64,000 bases of DNA from Desulfosporosinus fructosivorans (GTDB lineage: Bacteria > Bacillota > Desulfitobacteriia > Desulfitobacteriales > Desulfitobacteriaceae): NCBI RefSeq assembly GCF_004766045.1, contig NZ_SPQQ01000012.1, positions 1-64,000 of the forward strand, read 5' to 3'. The translations under genes and the position numbers were made by a program. The notes below the pieces were generated by a model, which was not told the DNA's origin, ran no database searches, and saw only the letters and a program-made list of their open reading frames with translations. Shown here in pieces: positions 8,956-16,456 of the stretch (position 1 is the stretch's first letter; each line of letters begins with the position of its first letter).

Positions 8956-9096
8956 ATGAGTAAAAACAATACGGGGGAAACTACCTATGTCAAAACTCTC
9001 TCAGTCATCTTACTTCCAGGGTTAATTCTACTCCTTTACTTAGTGTCCCCCCGTACAAACTCAACCCCCAAAACCCCCGGAGGAAGTCACCCCTGA
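8956..9096 (+). CDS. Possible small single-pass membrane protein (46 residues)
   Basis: A short frame: MSKNNTGETTYVK, then a hydrophobic helix VILLPGLILLLYLV, then a basic/proline-rich tail PRTNSTPKTPGG. Small membrane proteins have this composition, and the helix followed by Arg fits a positive-inside orientation. No clear Shine-Dalgarno sequence is seen. The stretch 8762-9381 holds no other gene, only this frame and the amtB leader. Confidence 0.35.
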   Translation: MSKNNTGETTYVKTLSVILLPGLILLLYLVSPRTNSTPKTPGGSHP

Positions 9097-9153
9097 CATT
9101 CACACTGGAATTAGGAATATCATCATGTATACAATGTTTTTGTAAAAACTAAC

Positions 9154-9182
9154 TGGACGTTTTGATAAATACTCCGTATAAT
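9154..9182 (+). promoter_or_regulatory. Putative promoter of the amtB-glnK leader
   Basis: TGGACG (9154-9159) and a perfect TATAAT (9177-9182), spacer 17. Transcription would start near 9189, directly before the hairpin at 9196. Confidence 0.5.
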
Positions 9183-9195
9183 AACCGTAATGAGC

Positions 9196-9233
9196 AAAGG
9201 CGCTCTCGAATTTTATTCGAGAGCGCCTTTTTT
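9196..9233 (+). terminator. First leader hairpin / terminator upstream of amtB
   Basis: A perfect 15-bp stem (AAAGGCGCTCTCGAA with its complement) around TTTTA, running into T residues. It could end the upstream transcript or attenuate the amtB leader, because a promoter-like sequence lies just upstream. Confidence 0.8.
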
Positions 9234-9246
9234 CATACAAGCAATG

Positions 9247-9277
9247 GCGCTTGGGTAGAGATACCCTTGCGCTTTTT
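9247..9277 (+). promoter_or_regulatory. Second leader hairpin with hexaloop and T run, possible antitermination target
   Basis: GCGC and GGGT pair with ACCC and GCGC around the loop AGAGAT, followed by TTTTT. A in loop position 1 and G in position 4 match the loop rule known for ANTAR-protein targets. No ANTAR gene is in the window, so this is tentative. Confidence 0.4.
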
Positions 9278-9381
9278 GTAGTTATTGGGAAGGAGAAATA
9301 GTTCAATCAACTTGGTAAACCGCCAAACCATAACCACATCTAAAATCAAATCTATCCAAACAGAGGAAGGAGATAAACCTA

Positions 9382-10740
9382 ATGAAAATTAATTTGAACA
9401 AAGGACTTTTAACTAAAACATCATTACTCGGAGTTATTACACTTTTACTGATGGCCATCCCTGCAGTAGCCTTGGCCGATGGACCTACCGTCGAAAGCAA
9501 TGCAGTTGCTATTGACACAATTTGGGTCTTAATTACTGGTTTTCTGGTTTTCTTTATGCAAGCAGGTTTTGCCATGGTGGAAACGGGATTTACCCGTGCT
9601 AAAAACGCCGGCAACATTATTATGAAGAACTTAATGGACTTTGCAGTAGGTTCTTTAATCTACTGGGTCTTAGGATTCGCCATTATGTTTGGTGTGGATT
9701 ATGCCGGATTATTCGGTACTACAGGTTTTGGAACTTCAGGAAATTTTGATCATTTAGGGTTATCCATTCCCATATGGGCATTCCTGCTTTTCCAAACAGT
9801 CTTTGCAGCGACTGCAGCAACCATTGTTTCTGGAGCAATGGCTGAGAGAACAAAATTCATCTCCTACATCATTTACAGTATCGTGATTAGCGCTTTGATA
9901 TACCCTGTAGTCGGTCACTGGATATGGGGCGGTGGCTGGTTACAACAACGTGGCATGATTGATTTTGCTGGTTCAACAGTGGTACACTCCGTCGGCGGCT
10001 GGGCAGCTCTCATCGGCGCCTTATTAATTGGACCGCGCCTTGGCAAGTATAGTAAAGACGGGAAGGCAAGCGCCATCCCCGGTCATAATATTACTCTCGG
10101 TGCTCTGGGTGTATTCATTCTTTGGTTTGGTTGGTTCGGTTTTAATCCTGGCAGTACCTTATCGGGCACCAGTCCTGACATCGCTAAGATTGCGGTAAAT
10201 ACTAACCTGGCTGCTGCAGCTGGCGCAACAATGACTATGTTCTTTACTTGGATGAAATATAAAAAGCCGGATGTATCGCTTACCTTAAACGGTGCACTGG
10301 CAGGGCTAGTGGCTATCACCGCTGGTTGTAACGCTGTCAGTGCGGCTGGATCTGCAGCAATTGGCGCACTCGCCGGAATCCTGGTTGTCCTCTCCGTATC
10401 GTTTATCGACAATGTGCTTAGAATTGATGACCCAGTCGGAGCGATCTCTGTCCACGGTGTCTGCGGTGCTTTTGGAACTGCCATGGTCGGCTTTTTCGCA
10501 GTAGACGGCGGAGTGCTGTATGGTGGAGGAATCTCCTTGCTCATCACCCAGCTCATTGGCATAGCAGCAGTTTTTGTCTGGACAGCGGGTACCGCTCTCA
10601 TTCTGTTCGGAATTATTAAAGCGACTATTGGCCTCCGGGTAAGCGCGGAAGAAGAAATTATCGGTCTGGATATTGGAGAACATGGTATGGAAGCCTATGC
10701 TGGATTTGAAATGAAGGCTCCTTCTGGGGTCGAATTATAA
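9382..10740 (+). CDS. amtB: Ammonium transporter
   Basis: Channel for NH4+/NH3 uptake in the cytoplasmic membrane, normally a trimer. 452 residues: a signal-like hydrophobic N-terminus ending near AVALADG, then about 11 helices. Family marks include FMQAGFAMVETGFTR, the first pore His in PVVGHWIWGGG, GALLIGPRLGK, GWFGFNPGS and the second pore His in ISVHGVCGAFGT. RBS AGGAAGGAG precedes the ATG. It is followed at 43 bases by the PII gene, which would close the channel when nitrogen is sufficient. The leader has two tandem hairpins. Confidence 0.96.
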   Translation: MKINLNKGLLTKTSLLGVITLLLMAIPAVALADGPTVESNAVAIDTIWVLITGFLVFFMQAGFAMVETGFTRAKNAGNIIMKNLMDFAVGSLIYWVLGFAIMFGVDYAGLFGTTGFGTSGNFDHLGLSIPIWAFLLFQTVFAATAATIVSGAMAERTKFISYIIYSIVISALIYPVVGHWIWGGGWLQQRGMIDFAGSTVVHSVGGWAALIGALLIGPRLGKYSKDGKASAIPGHNITLGALGVFILWFGWFGFNPGSTLSGTSPDIAKIAVNTNLAAAAGATMTMFFTWMKYKKPDVSLTLNGALAGLVAITAGCNAVSAAGSAAIGALAGILVVLSVSFIDNVLRIDDPVGAISVHGVCGAFGTAMVGFFAVDGGVLYGGGISLLITQLIGIAAVFVWTAGTALILFGIIKATIGLRVSAEEEIIGLDIGEHGMEAYAGFEMKAPSGVEL

Positions 10741-10783
10741 AATGGATAAACAATGTGTGTAAATAAAGAGAGGGGGATCTTCT

Positions 10784-11122
10784 ATGAAAAAGATTGAAGC
10801 AATTATCAGACCTGGTAAGTTAGATGAAATAAAAGATACTTTGGCAGTTGCTGGAATCTTGGGCATTACCGTCACTCATGTTCTCGGCTTTGGCCGACAA
10901 AAAGGGCATACCCAAATTTACCGGGGGCAAGAAGTCGTAACTCATTTATTGCCTAAAATCAAACTTGAAATCATAACAACTGACGAAAAAGCGCAAGAAG
11001 TTATCGAGATTATCGTTAGGGTTGCGCGCACCGGCCAGGTTGGGGATGGTAAAATATTTGTTCAGAACGTGGAAGAGGTGGTACGCATCCGTACCAACGA
11101 GCAAGGTGAACACGCCATCTAG
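10784..11122 (+). CDS. glnK: PII nitrogen regulatory protein
   Basis: 112 residues, the full PII length. It binds ATP/ADP and 2-oxoglutarate and docks on AmtB. KGHTQIYRGQEV is the T-loop start and GDGKIFV and VVRIRTNEQG are the nucleotide-binding blocks. The usual uridylylated Tyr51 (as in RGAEY) is Val here (RGQEV), so control by uridylylation at that site is not possible. The gene sits behind amtB with its own AGAGGGGG ribosome site and is followed by a strong terminator. Confidence 0.95.
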   Translation: MKKIEAIIRPGKLDEIKDTLAVAGILGITVTHVLGFGRQKGHTQIYRGQEVVTHLLPKIKLEIITTDEKAQEVIEIIVRVARTGQVGDGKIFVQNVEEVVRIRTNEQGEHAI

Positions 11123-11190
11123 CTCAGAGTGAGCACAATTTCATAACCGGGCACCAAATCTATTGATGGTTTGGAGCGGAAAAGTGTTTT

Positions 11191-11226
11191 AGAGAGCCCT
11201 TAATTAGACAAAATTAAGGGCTCTCT
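11191..11226 (+). terminator. Terminator after amtB-glnK
   Basis: A perfect 15-bp stem, AGAGAGCCCTTAATT and its complement, loop AGACAA, then TTTGTG. Confidence 0.8.
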
Positions 11227-11260
11227 TTGTGTTTTTTAAATGGTTTTGGAGGGATTGTTT

Positions 11261-12760
11261 ATGGTTCTCGATCTCGAAACTAAAGCCCAGATAATAACTA
11301 TTCTGGGAGAGGAAATGTTTGATGTGTGCCTTGAAAAACCCGATAAAGCAGCTGCCTTTAGTTGGTTATTGTCACTTTCAATTGCTGAATTTGATAAAGA
11401 AAATGGCCTTGATTCCGTGATTTCCAACAAACTTCTTGAAAGCAAAGAAGAATTGGGAGAGGAGCTTTGTATCTGGTATTCCAAAAACCGCAAAGGGCTT
11501 GTTGATATTCTAACTATTTTAAGTTCTTATAATCAAACCTATGAGAATGCCAAACAAACTAAAGAAAAGTACAAGCGACTCTTTGAGGCCTTAGACTCCA
11601 ATAATTATGATGCAAGAATTATTCCATTGACCTTGGCGTCTCGCCCGGGAGATGGAACAAATAGGCTTTGGGAACTGTTTGAACGAACCAAAATAGTCTA
11701 TGTGCGAGATCTAGGGCGCTTATTAACCATGACTCTAGACGAAACGGACAGTATTGAATTATTTAAGCTCCTTCAATGGTTAAGTGAAGATAAGTTAGCT
11801 ACCTTGATAAATGAGCTCCACAGCTTGTTCAAAAGAACTAGAGATAAAGACATAATTAGAAAACGTGCAAGGGGAGCTACGCTCGAAGAAACAAGTACCC
11901 ATTATGGCCTCACCCATGAAGGAGTACGTATGATCGGGAAAAAATTCCAAACCCGCTTTGATCGTTATATTTCGAGGATCATGCCTCACTATATTCTTTA
12001 TGCCTTTAGCAAAAATACCTGTTATCTCTCTATTGAGGATATAAATGAACGTTTAAGCGATTTATCCGATATATTCACCTATTGCCTAAAATTAAACAAC
12101 TGCTCTGCCGCACATTGGTCTGACCAACTTAATGGGTTCATTATTGGCGATGGAAAATGGTATGAGCAACTGATAGACTACAAAAAAGGATTGCCCGAAA
12201 TACTCGATTGTGAATCGCTCGACGATCTAATCACCGATATGATTGATAATTTAGCCCTACCAATAGTTTTTGACGATGCTCAAAGATTAGTTTTGGCCGA
12301 TTATCACCTGTCAGGAAAAGTATTCCTAAAGAAAAAAATAAACCTTTCCCGAATGTACTATGCCGTTCTGGAAAAGTATTATCCTGACGGAATCAAACTA
12401 TATGACAATTATGAAGCAATCCGTTTTCGCAATTACGTGCGCGGGTTGTTTGGTGATGTTTATCTCCCCAAGAACAACAGAGCGATTGATGTAAGATTGA
12501 CGGATCTAACGATATTATGCGATAGAGGAAAGCGCATACTGCCAAGTGGCATCAAAATTTCAATAGAATTGCTAAGAAAGATACATGATGCGATTATCGA
12601 ATTTGACAGAAACGAGATTATGTTCATAGAATTATTTGAAAGATTTAAGGTCGAGCTTTTAGCAAACAGTAATATAACCAATAAATATTTCTTACAGGGT
12701 GTTCTAAAACAAAATTATTCGAATGAGTTTAATTTTACTCGTTATACCTGCAAAAAATAA
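11261..12760 (+). CDS. Sigma-70 region 4-like helix-turn-helix protein, probably truncated at its C-terminus
   Basis: 499 residues, not a standard sigma factor. Residues about 135-160 (LWELFERTKIVYVRDLGRLL) resemble the helix-hairpin-helix of the RNA polymerase alpha C-terminal domain. These are followed by a region-4-like helix-turn-helix, RARGATLEETSTHYGLTHEG plus VRMIGKKF. The rest is alpha-helical and of unknown function. The ATG at 11261 is preferred because GGAGGG precedes it; the frame also runs from 11240. The protein ends YTCKK just before a scrambled amidohydrolase fragment, so the natural C-terminus may have been lost in a rearrangement. Function is inferred only as DNA binding or transcription-linked. 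Confidence 0.55.
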   Translation: MVLDLETKAQIITILGEEMFDVCLEKPDKAAAFSWLLSLSIAEFDKENGLDSVISNKLLESKEELGEELCIWYSKNRKGLVDILTILSSYNQTYENAKQTKEKYKRLFEALDSNNYDARIIPLTLASRPGDGTNRLWELFERTKIVYVRDLGRLLTMTLDETDSIELFKLLQWLSEDKLATLINELHSLFKRTRDKDIIRKRARGATLEETSTHYGLTHEGVRMIGKKFQTRFDRYISRIMPHYILYAFSKNTCYLSIEDINERLSDLSDIFTYCLKLNNCSAAHWSDQLNGFIIGDGKWYEQLIDYKKGLPEILDCESLDDLITDMIDNLALPIVFDDAQRLVLADYHLSGKVFLKKKINLSRMYYAVLEKYYPDGIKLYDNYEAIRFRNYVRGLFGDVYLPKNNRAIDVRLTDLTILCDRGKRILPSGIKISIELLRKIHDAIIEFDRNEIMFIELFERFKVELLANSNITNKYFLQGVLKQNYSNEFNFTRYTCKK

Positions 12761-12775
12761 TAATTGGAAATGGCA

Positions 12776-12905
12776 GGTACTTGCCGGGGCAACCGTCCTT
12801 GATGCCCGGGCTTATCGACTCTCATGTGTACCGATCTCGATGGCCTGCATGATGCGCTTAAATTTGGCGTTACCACAGAGCTTGAGATGATGGGGCGTCC
12901 TATAA
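12776..12905 (+). pseudogene. Amidohydrolase fragment, frame-shifted
   Basis: Three short pieces in different frames correspond to the start of a metal-dependent amidohydrolase: VLAGATVLDA, then MPGLIDSHV, then TDLDGLHDALKFGVTTELEMMG (quoted as LHDALKFGVTTELEMMG). The HxH metal motif region is broken by a frameshift, and no further part of the gene follows. It is a relic at the edge of the truncated gene upstream. Confidence 0.65.
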
Positions 12906-13057
12906 TTATTGTATATTTGTCATTTTCCTTCATTCGAGTTATACTTAAAACCCTCTCGTTGAAACTAGTGAATTCACGCAAACCTTCTTCTCAGACTTTA
13001 GGAAGTTGTGAACTTGCCATGGTGCACGGGTAATATATTCATGGAGGTTTTCTTAAA

Positions 13058-13369
13058 ATGTTTAATGACAAAGTGTTAAATTGTAAAGATTGTGAAAAGG
13101 ATTTCGAATTTACAGTCTCTGAACAAGAGCTTTTTGCACAAAAAGGGTTCACCAACGAACCCGGACGTTGTCCTGAGTGTCGTGCAGCTAGAAAAGCAAA
13201 AAATGGAAAACAAGGAGGCGGTGGTGTCTATGCGCGTCAAGAACGTCAAATGTTCCCAGCAGTTTGCGCTACTTGCGGAAAAGAAACCACGGTTCCTTTC
13301 CAACCGTCTGAAAGTAGGCCTGTTTATTGCCGCGAATGCTATGTACCCCCAACGCGCAACAATTATTAA
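13058..13369 (+). CDS. Zinc-ribbon protein
   Basis: 103 residues with four metal-binding pairs: CKDCEKDF, CPECRAARKAK, CATCGKE and CRECYVPP. This is the pattern of a widespread Firmicutes family with two probable zinc ribbons, related to cold-shock-associated CxxC proteins; its biochemical role is not known to me. RBS GGAGG (from 13042) precedes the ATG. A decayed second copy lies at 30612-30850. Confidence 0.75.
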   Translation: MFNDKVLNCKDCEKDFEFTVSEQELFAQKGFTNEPGRCPECRAARKAKNGKQGGGGVYARQERQMFPAVCATCGKETTVPFQPSESRPVYCRECYVPPTRNNY

Positions 13370-13500
13370 TTGTTCACAACTTTCTCAGGCCTATGCCTGG
13401 GAGGGGCTCTAGTAGTAGTTTCTTATCCCTATACTTATGAAGTTTAGGGTCACATCCCGCTGCCTTCTTGAATGGCATGATGCGGATTCGGTGTCATATG

Positions 13501-13560
13501 CATAAATGTATAACAAATAAGCCTACTAGTGATGGTAGGCTTATTTGTTGTACATTTATG
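13501..13560. repeat. Near-perfect 60-base palindrome
   Basis: A 26-base arm (13501-13526) and its complement (13535-13560) differ at one position (a G-U pair in RNA) around an eight-base loop. No T run follows. It may be a bidirectional terminator or the remnant of a small palindromic mobile element. Confidence 0.6.
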
Positions 13561-13602
13561 GTGTAGCGATTTTTAAATTGATTAAATTCACTTGCAAAAG
13601 AC

Positions 13603-13704
13603 ATGCCTGCACGGACATATTTATTCGACGTGGATAAATATGGGAGAAAAGATATCTGTGATGCACTAGACAGTTCAACTAGGAAACGATACGCAGTCAA
13701 TTAA
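13603..13704 (+). CDS. Short frame or gene remnant (33 residues)
   Basis: MPARTYLFDVDKYGRKDICD continues to KRYAVN. The composition looks protein-like, but there is no clear ribosome site and no recognised family. It may be the end of a lost gene. The rest of 13705-13940 shows no gene. Confidence 0.2.
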   Translation: MPARTYLFDVDKYGRKDICDALDSSTRKRYAVN

Positions 13705-13947
13705 CCGATCAGGACTAAGCTGTAAATTGCTCCAATGGATGTTTTACAATCTATCAAGGGCGATGTTGAGACTTTTCAACCATTATTTATTTTTCGCTAT
13801 GTTTTGCCGTTAATGTGGAATATAGTTGTCTACAAGGATAAGTTTCTAGAATTGAATTACATGTAAGGCAGTTGCAATATGGTTGAAGTGGAGAGTTTTG
13901 TGAAGGGAAAACAGGACAATTACTACAAGTATGGAGGTGAACCAATA

Positions 13948-15948
13948 TTGTATGATTTAAACTACTTGAAACTACTTGCTAAACAATATCCGACGGTGGA
14001 CGCTGTGAGTTCGGAGATTGTCAATTTCAGCGCCATCATTAATTTGCCTAAAGGCACCGAGCATTTTATGGCCGATATTCATGGTGAGCACGAGGCCTTT
14101 GACCATGTGATGCGAAACGCCTCTGGGGTTGTCAAGCGCAAGATCGACGATACGTTTGGCGATACCTTGACAGATGCGCAGAAAAAGGAATTAGCGACCC
14201 TGGTTTACTACCCCCAGGAGAAAATCGCCCTGCAAAAAAGCGCGCTAGCGCATTTCGCTGAAGATGAACTAGGGGAGCACGCTGCGCAGAATTCGAAGGA
14301 CCCGGCGTTGCTGGAATGGTACGAGATTGTTATGGTACGTCTGATCCGGTTATGCAGGCAATCTGCTTATAAATATACACACTCCAAGGTGAGAAAAGCA
14401 ATACCTCAGCATTTTCAGTACATTATCGAGGAACTTTTGCACGAAAATGAACATAGCGTCATGAAACAGGGTTACTATCAAGGAATTGTCGACAGCATAC
14501 TCGCGATTGACCGCACCGATGATTTTATCGTTGTACTTGCGGAGCTGATCCGCAAGTTGGTGGTGGATCATCTGCACATTGTTGGCGATATTTACGACCG
14601 CGGTTATGGGGCGCATCAAGTGATGGATACCCTCAGAAGGCATCATTCGGTGGACATCCAATGGGGCAATCACGATGTGCTTTGGATTGGCGCTGCCTGC
14701 GGTTCGGAGGTGTGTATGGCAGACGCGCTGCGAGTGTCGCTACGCTATGCGAATCTGGAGACGATTGAGGAAGGTTATGGCTTGAATCTCACTCCCTTAA
14801 TGCGCCTCGCGCTCGACCATTATCAGGGGGAATACGCACCGACATTTCAAGTAAAAGTCAAACAGACTAATTTGCGGGAAAAGGATCTGGATTTGTTGTC
14901 TCGGATGCAAAAAGCCATCGCGGTGATCCAGATGAAATTGGAAGGACAATTGATTATGCGGCGCCCAGAACTTCAACTGGCTCATCGTCAGTTCCTGCAT
15001 CGGATCGACTTCCAGGCGGGTACGATCACCCTCAACGGTCAGGTGTATAAGCTGATCGATGGTGATTTCCCGACGGTAGATCCAGAGCAGCCCTATGAGC
15101 TGACGAAGGATGAACAGAATGTGGTGGACAAGCTCAAGGCATCTTTTCAACATTCCTCGGATCTGCAAAAGCATGCGCGGTTTTTGATTGACCAAGGCAG
15201 CATTTACAAGGTCTACAACGGCAACCTACTCTATCACGCGTGTATACCTCTGACGGCGGAGGGCGATTTTCAGGAGTTTGAGTTGTGTGGTCGACTGCTC
15301 AGGGGCAAGGTGCTGTTGGATGGATTTGACGAAATGGTCAGAAAGGCTTATTATGCCCAAGATTCTCAGGAGAAGGCACAGGCCCTAGATGTGGTGTGGT
15401 ACTTATGGTGCGGTGAGAATTCCCCCTTGTTCGGCAAGAGTAAAATGGCTACCTTCGAGCGGTATTTTATCGCTGAAAAAGAGACCCACAAAGAAGTGAA
15501 AAACTTCTATTATGCATTGCGCGACGACGAGTCAGTATGTGTGCGTATTATGGGTGAATTTGGACTGAATGCAACCACCAGTCACATCATAAATGGTCAT
15601 GTACCTGTTAAGGTCACTGCGGGTGAGGAGCCAATCAGAGCCAACGGCAAGCTGATCACCATCGATGGGGGGTTTGCTAAAGCCTATCAGAAAGAGACGG
15701 GTATTGCCGGTTACACTCTCATCTTCAATTCCCAGGGGATGCATTTAGTGTCCCACAAGCCCTTCGAATCCAGAGAGCGTGCCATTCGTGAGGACTTGGA
15801 TATATTGCCAACCAGCGTATTCATCGAGAAAAACCAAGCTCGCATGTTGGTGGGTGACACGGATATAGGGGTGGGGCTCAAAGCGGATATCGTCACGTTG
15901 AAGAGTCTTTTGGAAGCGTATCGCGATGGGTCGGTGAAAGAGCAGTAG
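13948..15948 (+). CDS. fbp: Class III fructose-1,6-bisphosphatase
   Basis: Gluconeogenic hydrolysis of fructose-1,6-bisphosphate to fructose-6-phosphate; class III enzymes are Mn-dependent metallophosphoesterases of Firmicutes. Signatures: LPKGTEHFMADIHGEHEAF, GDIYDRGYGAHQVMD, QWGNHDVLWIGA and INGHVPVK. The TTG at 13948 is chosen because GGAGGT lies nine bases upstream; the same frame is open from an ATG at 13879 that would add 23 atypical residues. At 666 residues it matches the family. It stands alone, separated from the next gene by a terminator-like hairpin. Confidence 0.93.
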   Translation: MYDLNYLKLLAKQYPTVDAVSSEIVNFSAIINLPKGTEHFMADIHGEHEAFDHVMRNASGVVKRKIDDTFGDTLTDAQKKELATLVYYPQEKIALQKSALAHFAEDELGEHAAQNSKDPALLEWYEIVMVRLIRLCRQSAYKYTHSKVRKAIPQHFQYIIEELLHENEHSVMKQGYYQGIVDSILAIDRTDDFIVVLAELIRKLVVDHLHIVGDIYDRGYGAHQVMDTLRRHHSVDIQWGNHDVLWIGAACGSEVCMADALRVSLRYANLETIEEGYGLNLTPLMRLALDHYQGEYAPTFQVKVKQTNLREKDLDLLSRMQKAIAVIQMKLEGQLIMRRPELQLAHRQFLHRIDFQAGTITLNGQVYKLIDGDFPTVDPEQPYELTKDEQNVVDKLKASFQHSSDLQKHARFLIDQGSIYKVYNGNLLYHACIPLTAEGDFQEFELCGRLLRGKVLLDGFDEMVRKAYYAQDSQEKAQALDVVWYLWCGENSPLFGKSKMATFERYFIAEKETHKEVKNFYYALRDDESVCVRIMGEFGLNATTSHIINGHVPVKVTAGEEPIRANGKLITIDGGFAKAYQKETGIAGYTLIFNSQGMHLVSHKPFESRERAIREDLDILPTSVFIEKNQARMLVGDTDIGVGLKADIVTLKSLLEAYRDGSVKEQ

Positions 15949-16135
15949 TGCGCTGAGCGAAGTGTAATTCCGTGCAAAAGCGCTATTTTGATGAAATCAA
16001 AAGATTAGATGGGTGGAGCAGACCAAATAAAAAATATTTACTATGTAAGATACTTTAAGGGCAAAGTTTAATGAATCTAGCCGCAAAAATGTTGCCATTA
16101 GGCTGTTCAGTTGAATTTACTTCTATGATACGGTT

Positions 16136-16178
16136 GCAAAAAGCACCCTCATCCAACTGGGACGAGGATGCTTTTTGC
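16136..16178. terminator. Terminator between fbp and the rifampin phosphotransferase gene
   Basis: GCAAAAAGCA with CCTC pair with GAGG and TGCTTTTTGC around a short loop; A and T runs on both sides make it work in both directions. Confidence 0.7.
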
Positions 16179-16333
16179 TGAAATAAGTGTTTTCATTTGC
16201 TTATAAAAGGATGTGCCTTGGCATCATGTTAGTATCTTTAAGGTTTACATCTTAGTAAATCGAATCCTTCTTGCTTTAATTATAACATATAAAAAATTGT
16301 AAGAATAGACTATTTCTTCCCATTTGCTACTGC

Positions 16334-16412
16334 TATAATGCAATAGCACGTTAATGCGATTTGCTGGAGGGGTATTATTCTGGAATCGTAAGGAATTAAT
16401 ATGATTCCAGAA
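16334..16412 (+). promoter_or_regulatory. Extended -10 promoter and inverted repeat ahead of the rifampin phosphotransferase gene
   Basis: TGCTATAAT (16331-16339) is an extended -10. A 10-bp inverted repeat (TTCTGGAATC at 16378-16387, GATTCCAGAA at 16403-16412) lies in the leader. It could be an operator or an RNA hairpin; it does not look like the known rifampin-associated element. Confidence 0.4.
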
Positions 16413-16456
16413 ACAAAAACTAAATGCAGTAAAAAGGCCTTAGAGGAGGGAAATTC

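Noticed and set aside
10083..10601. Long minus-strand frame inside amtB
   Set aside because: A shadow of the amtB reading frame with no RBS and low-complexity composition.
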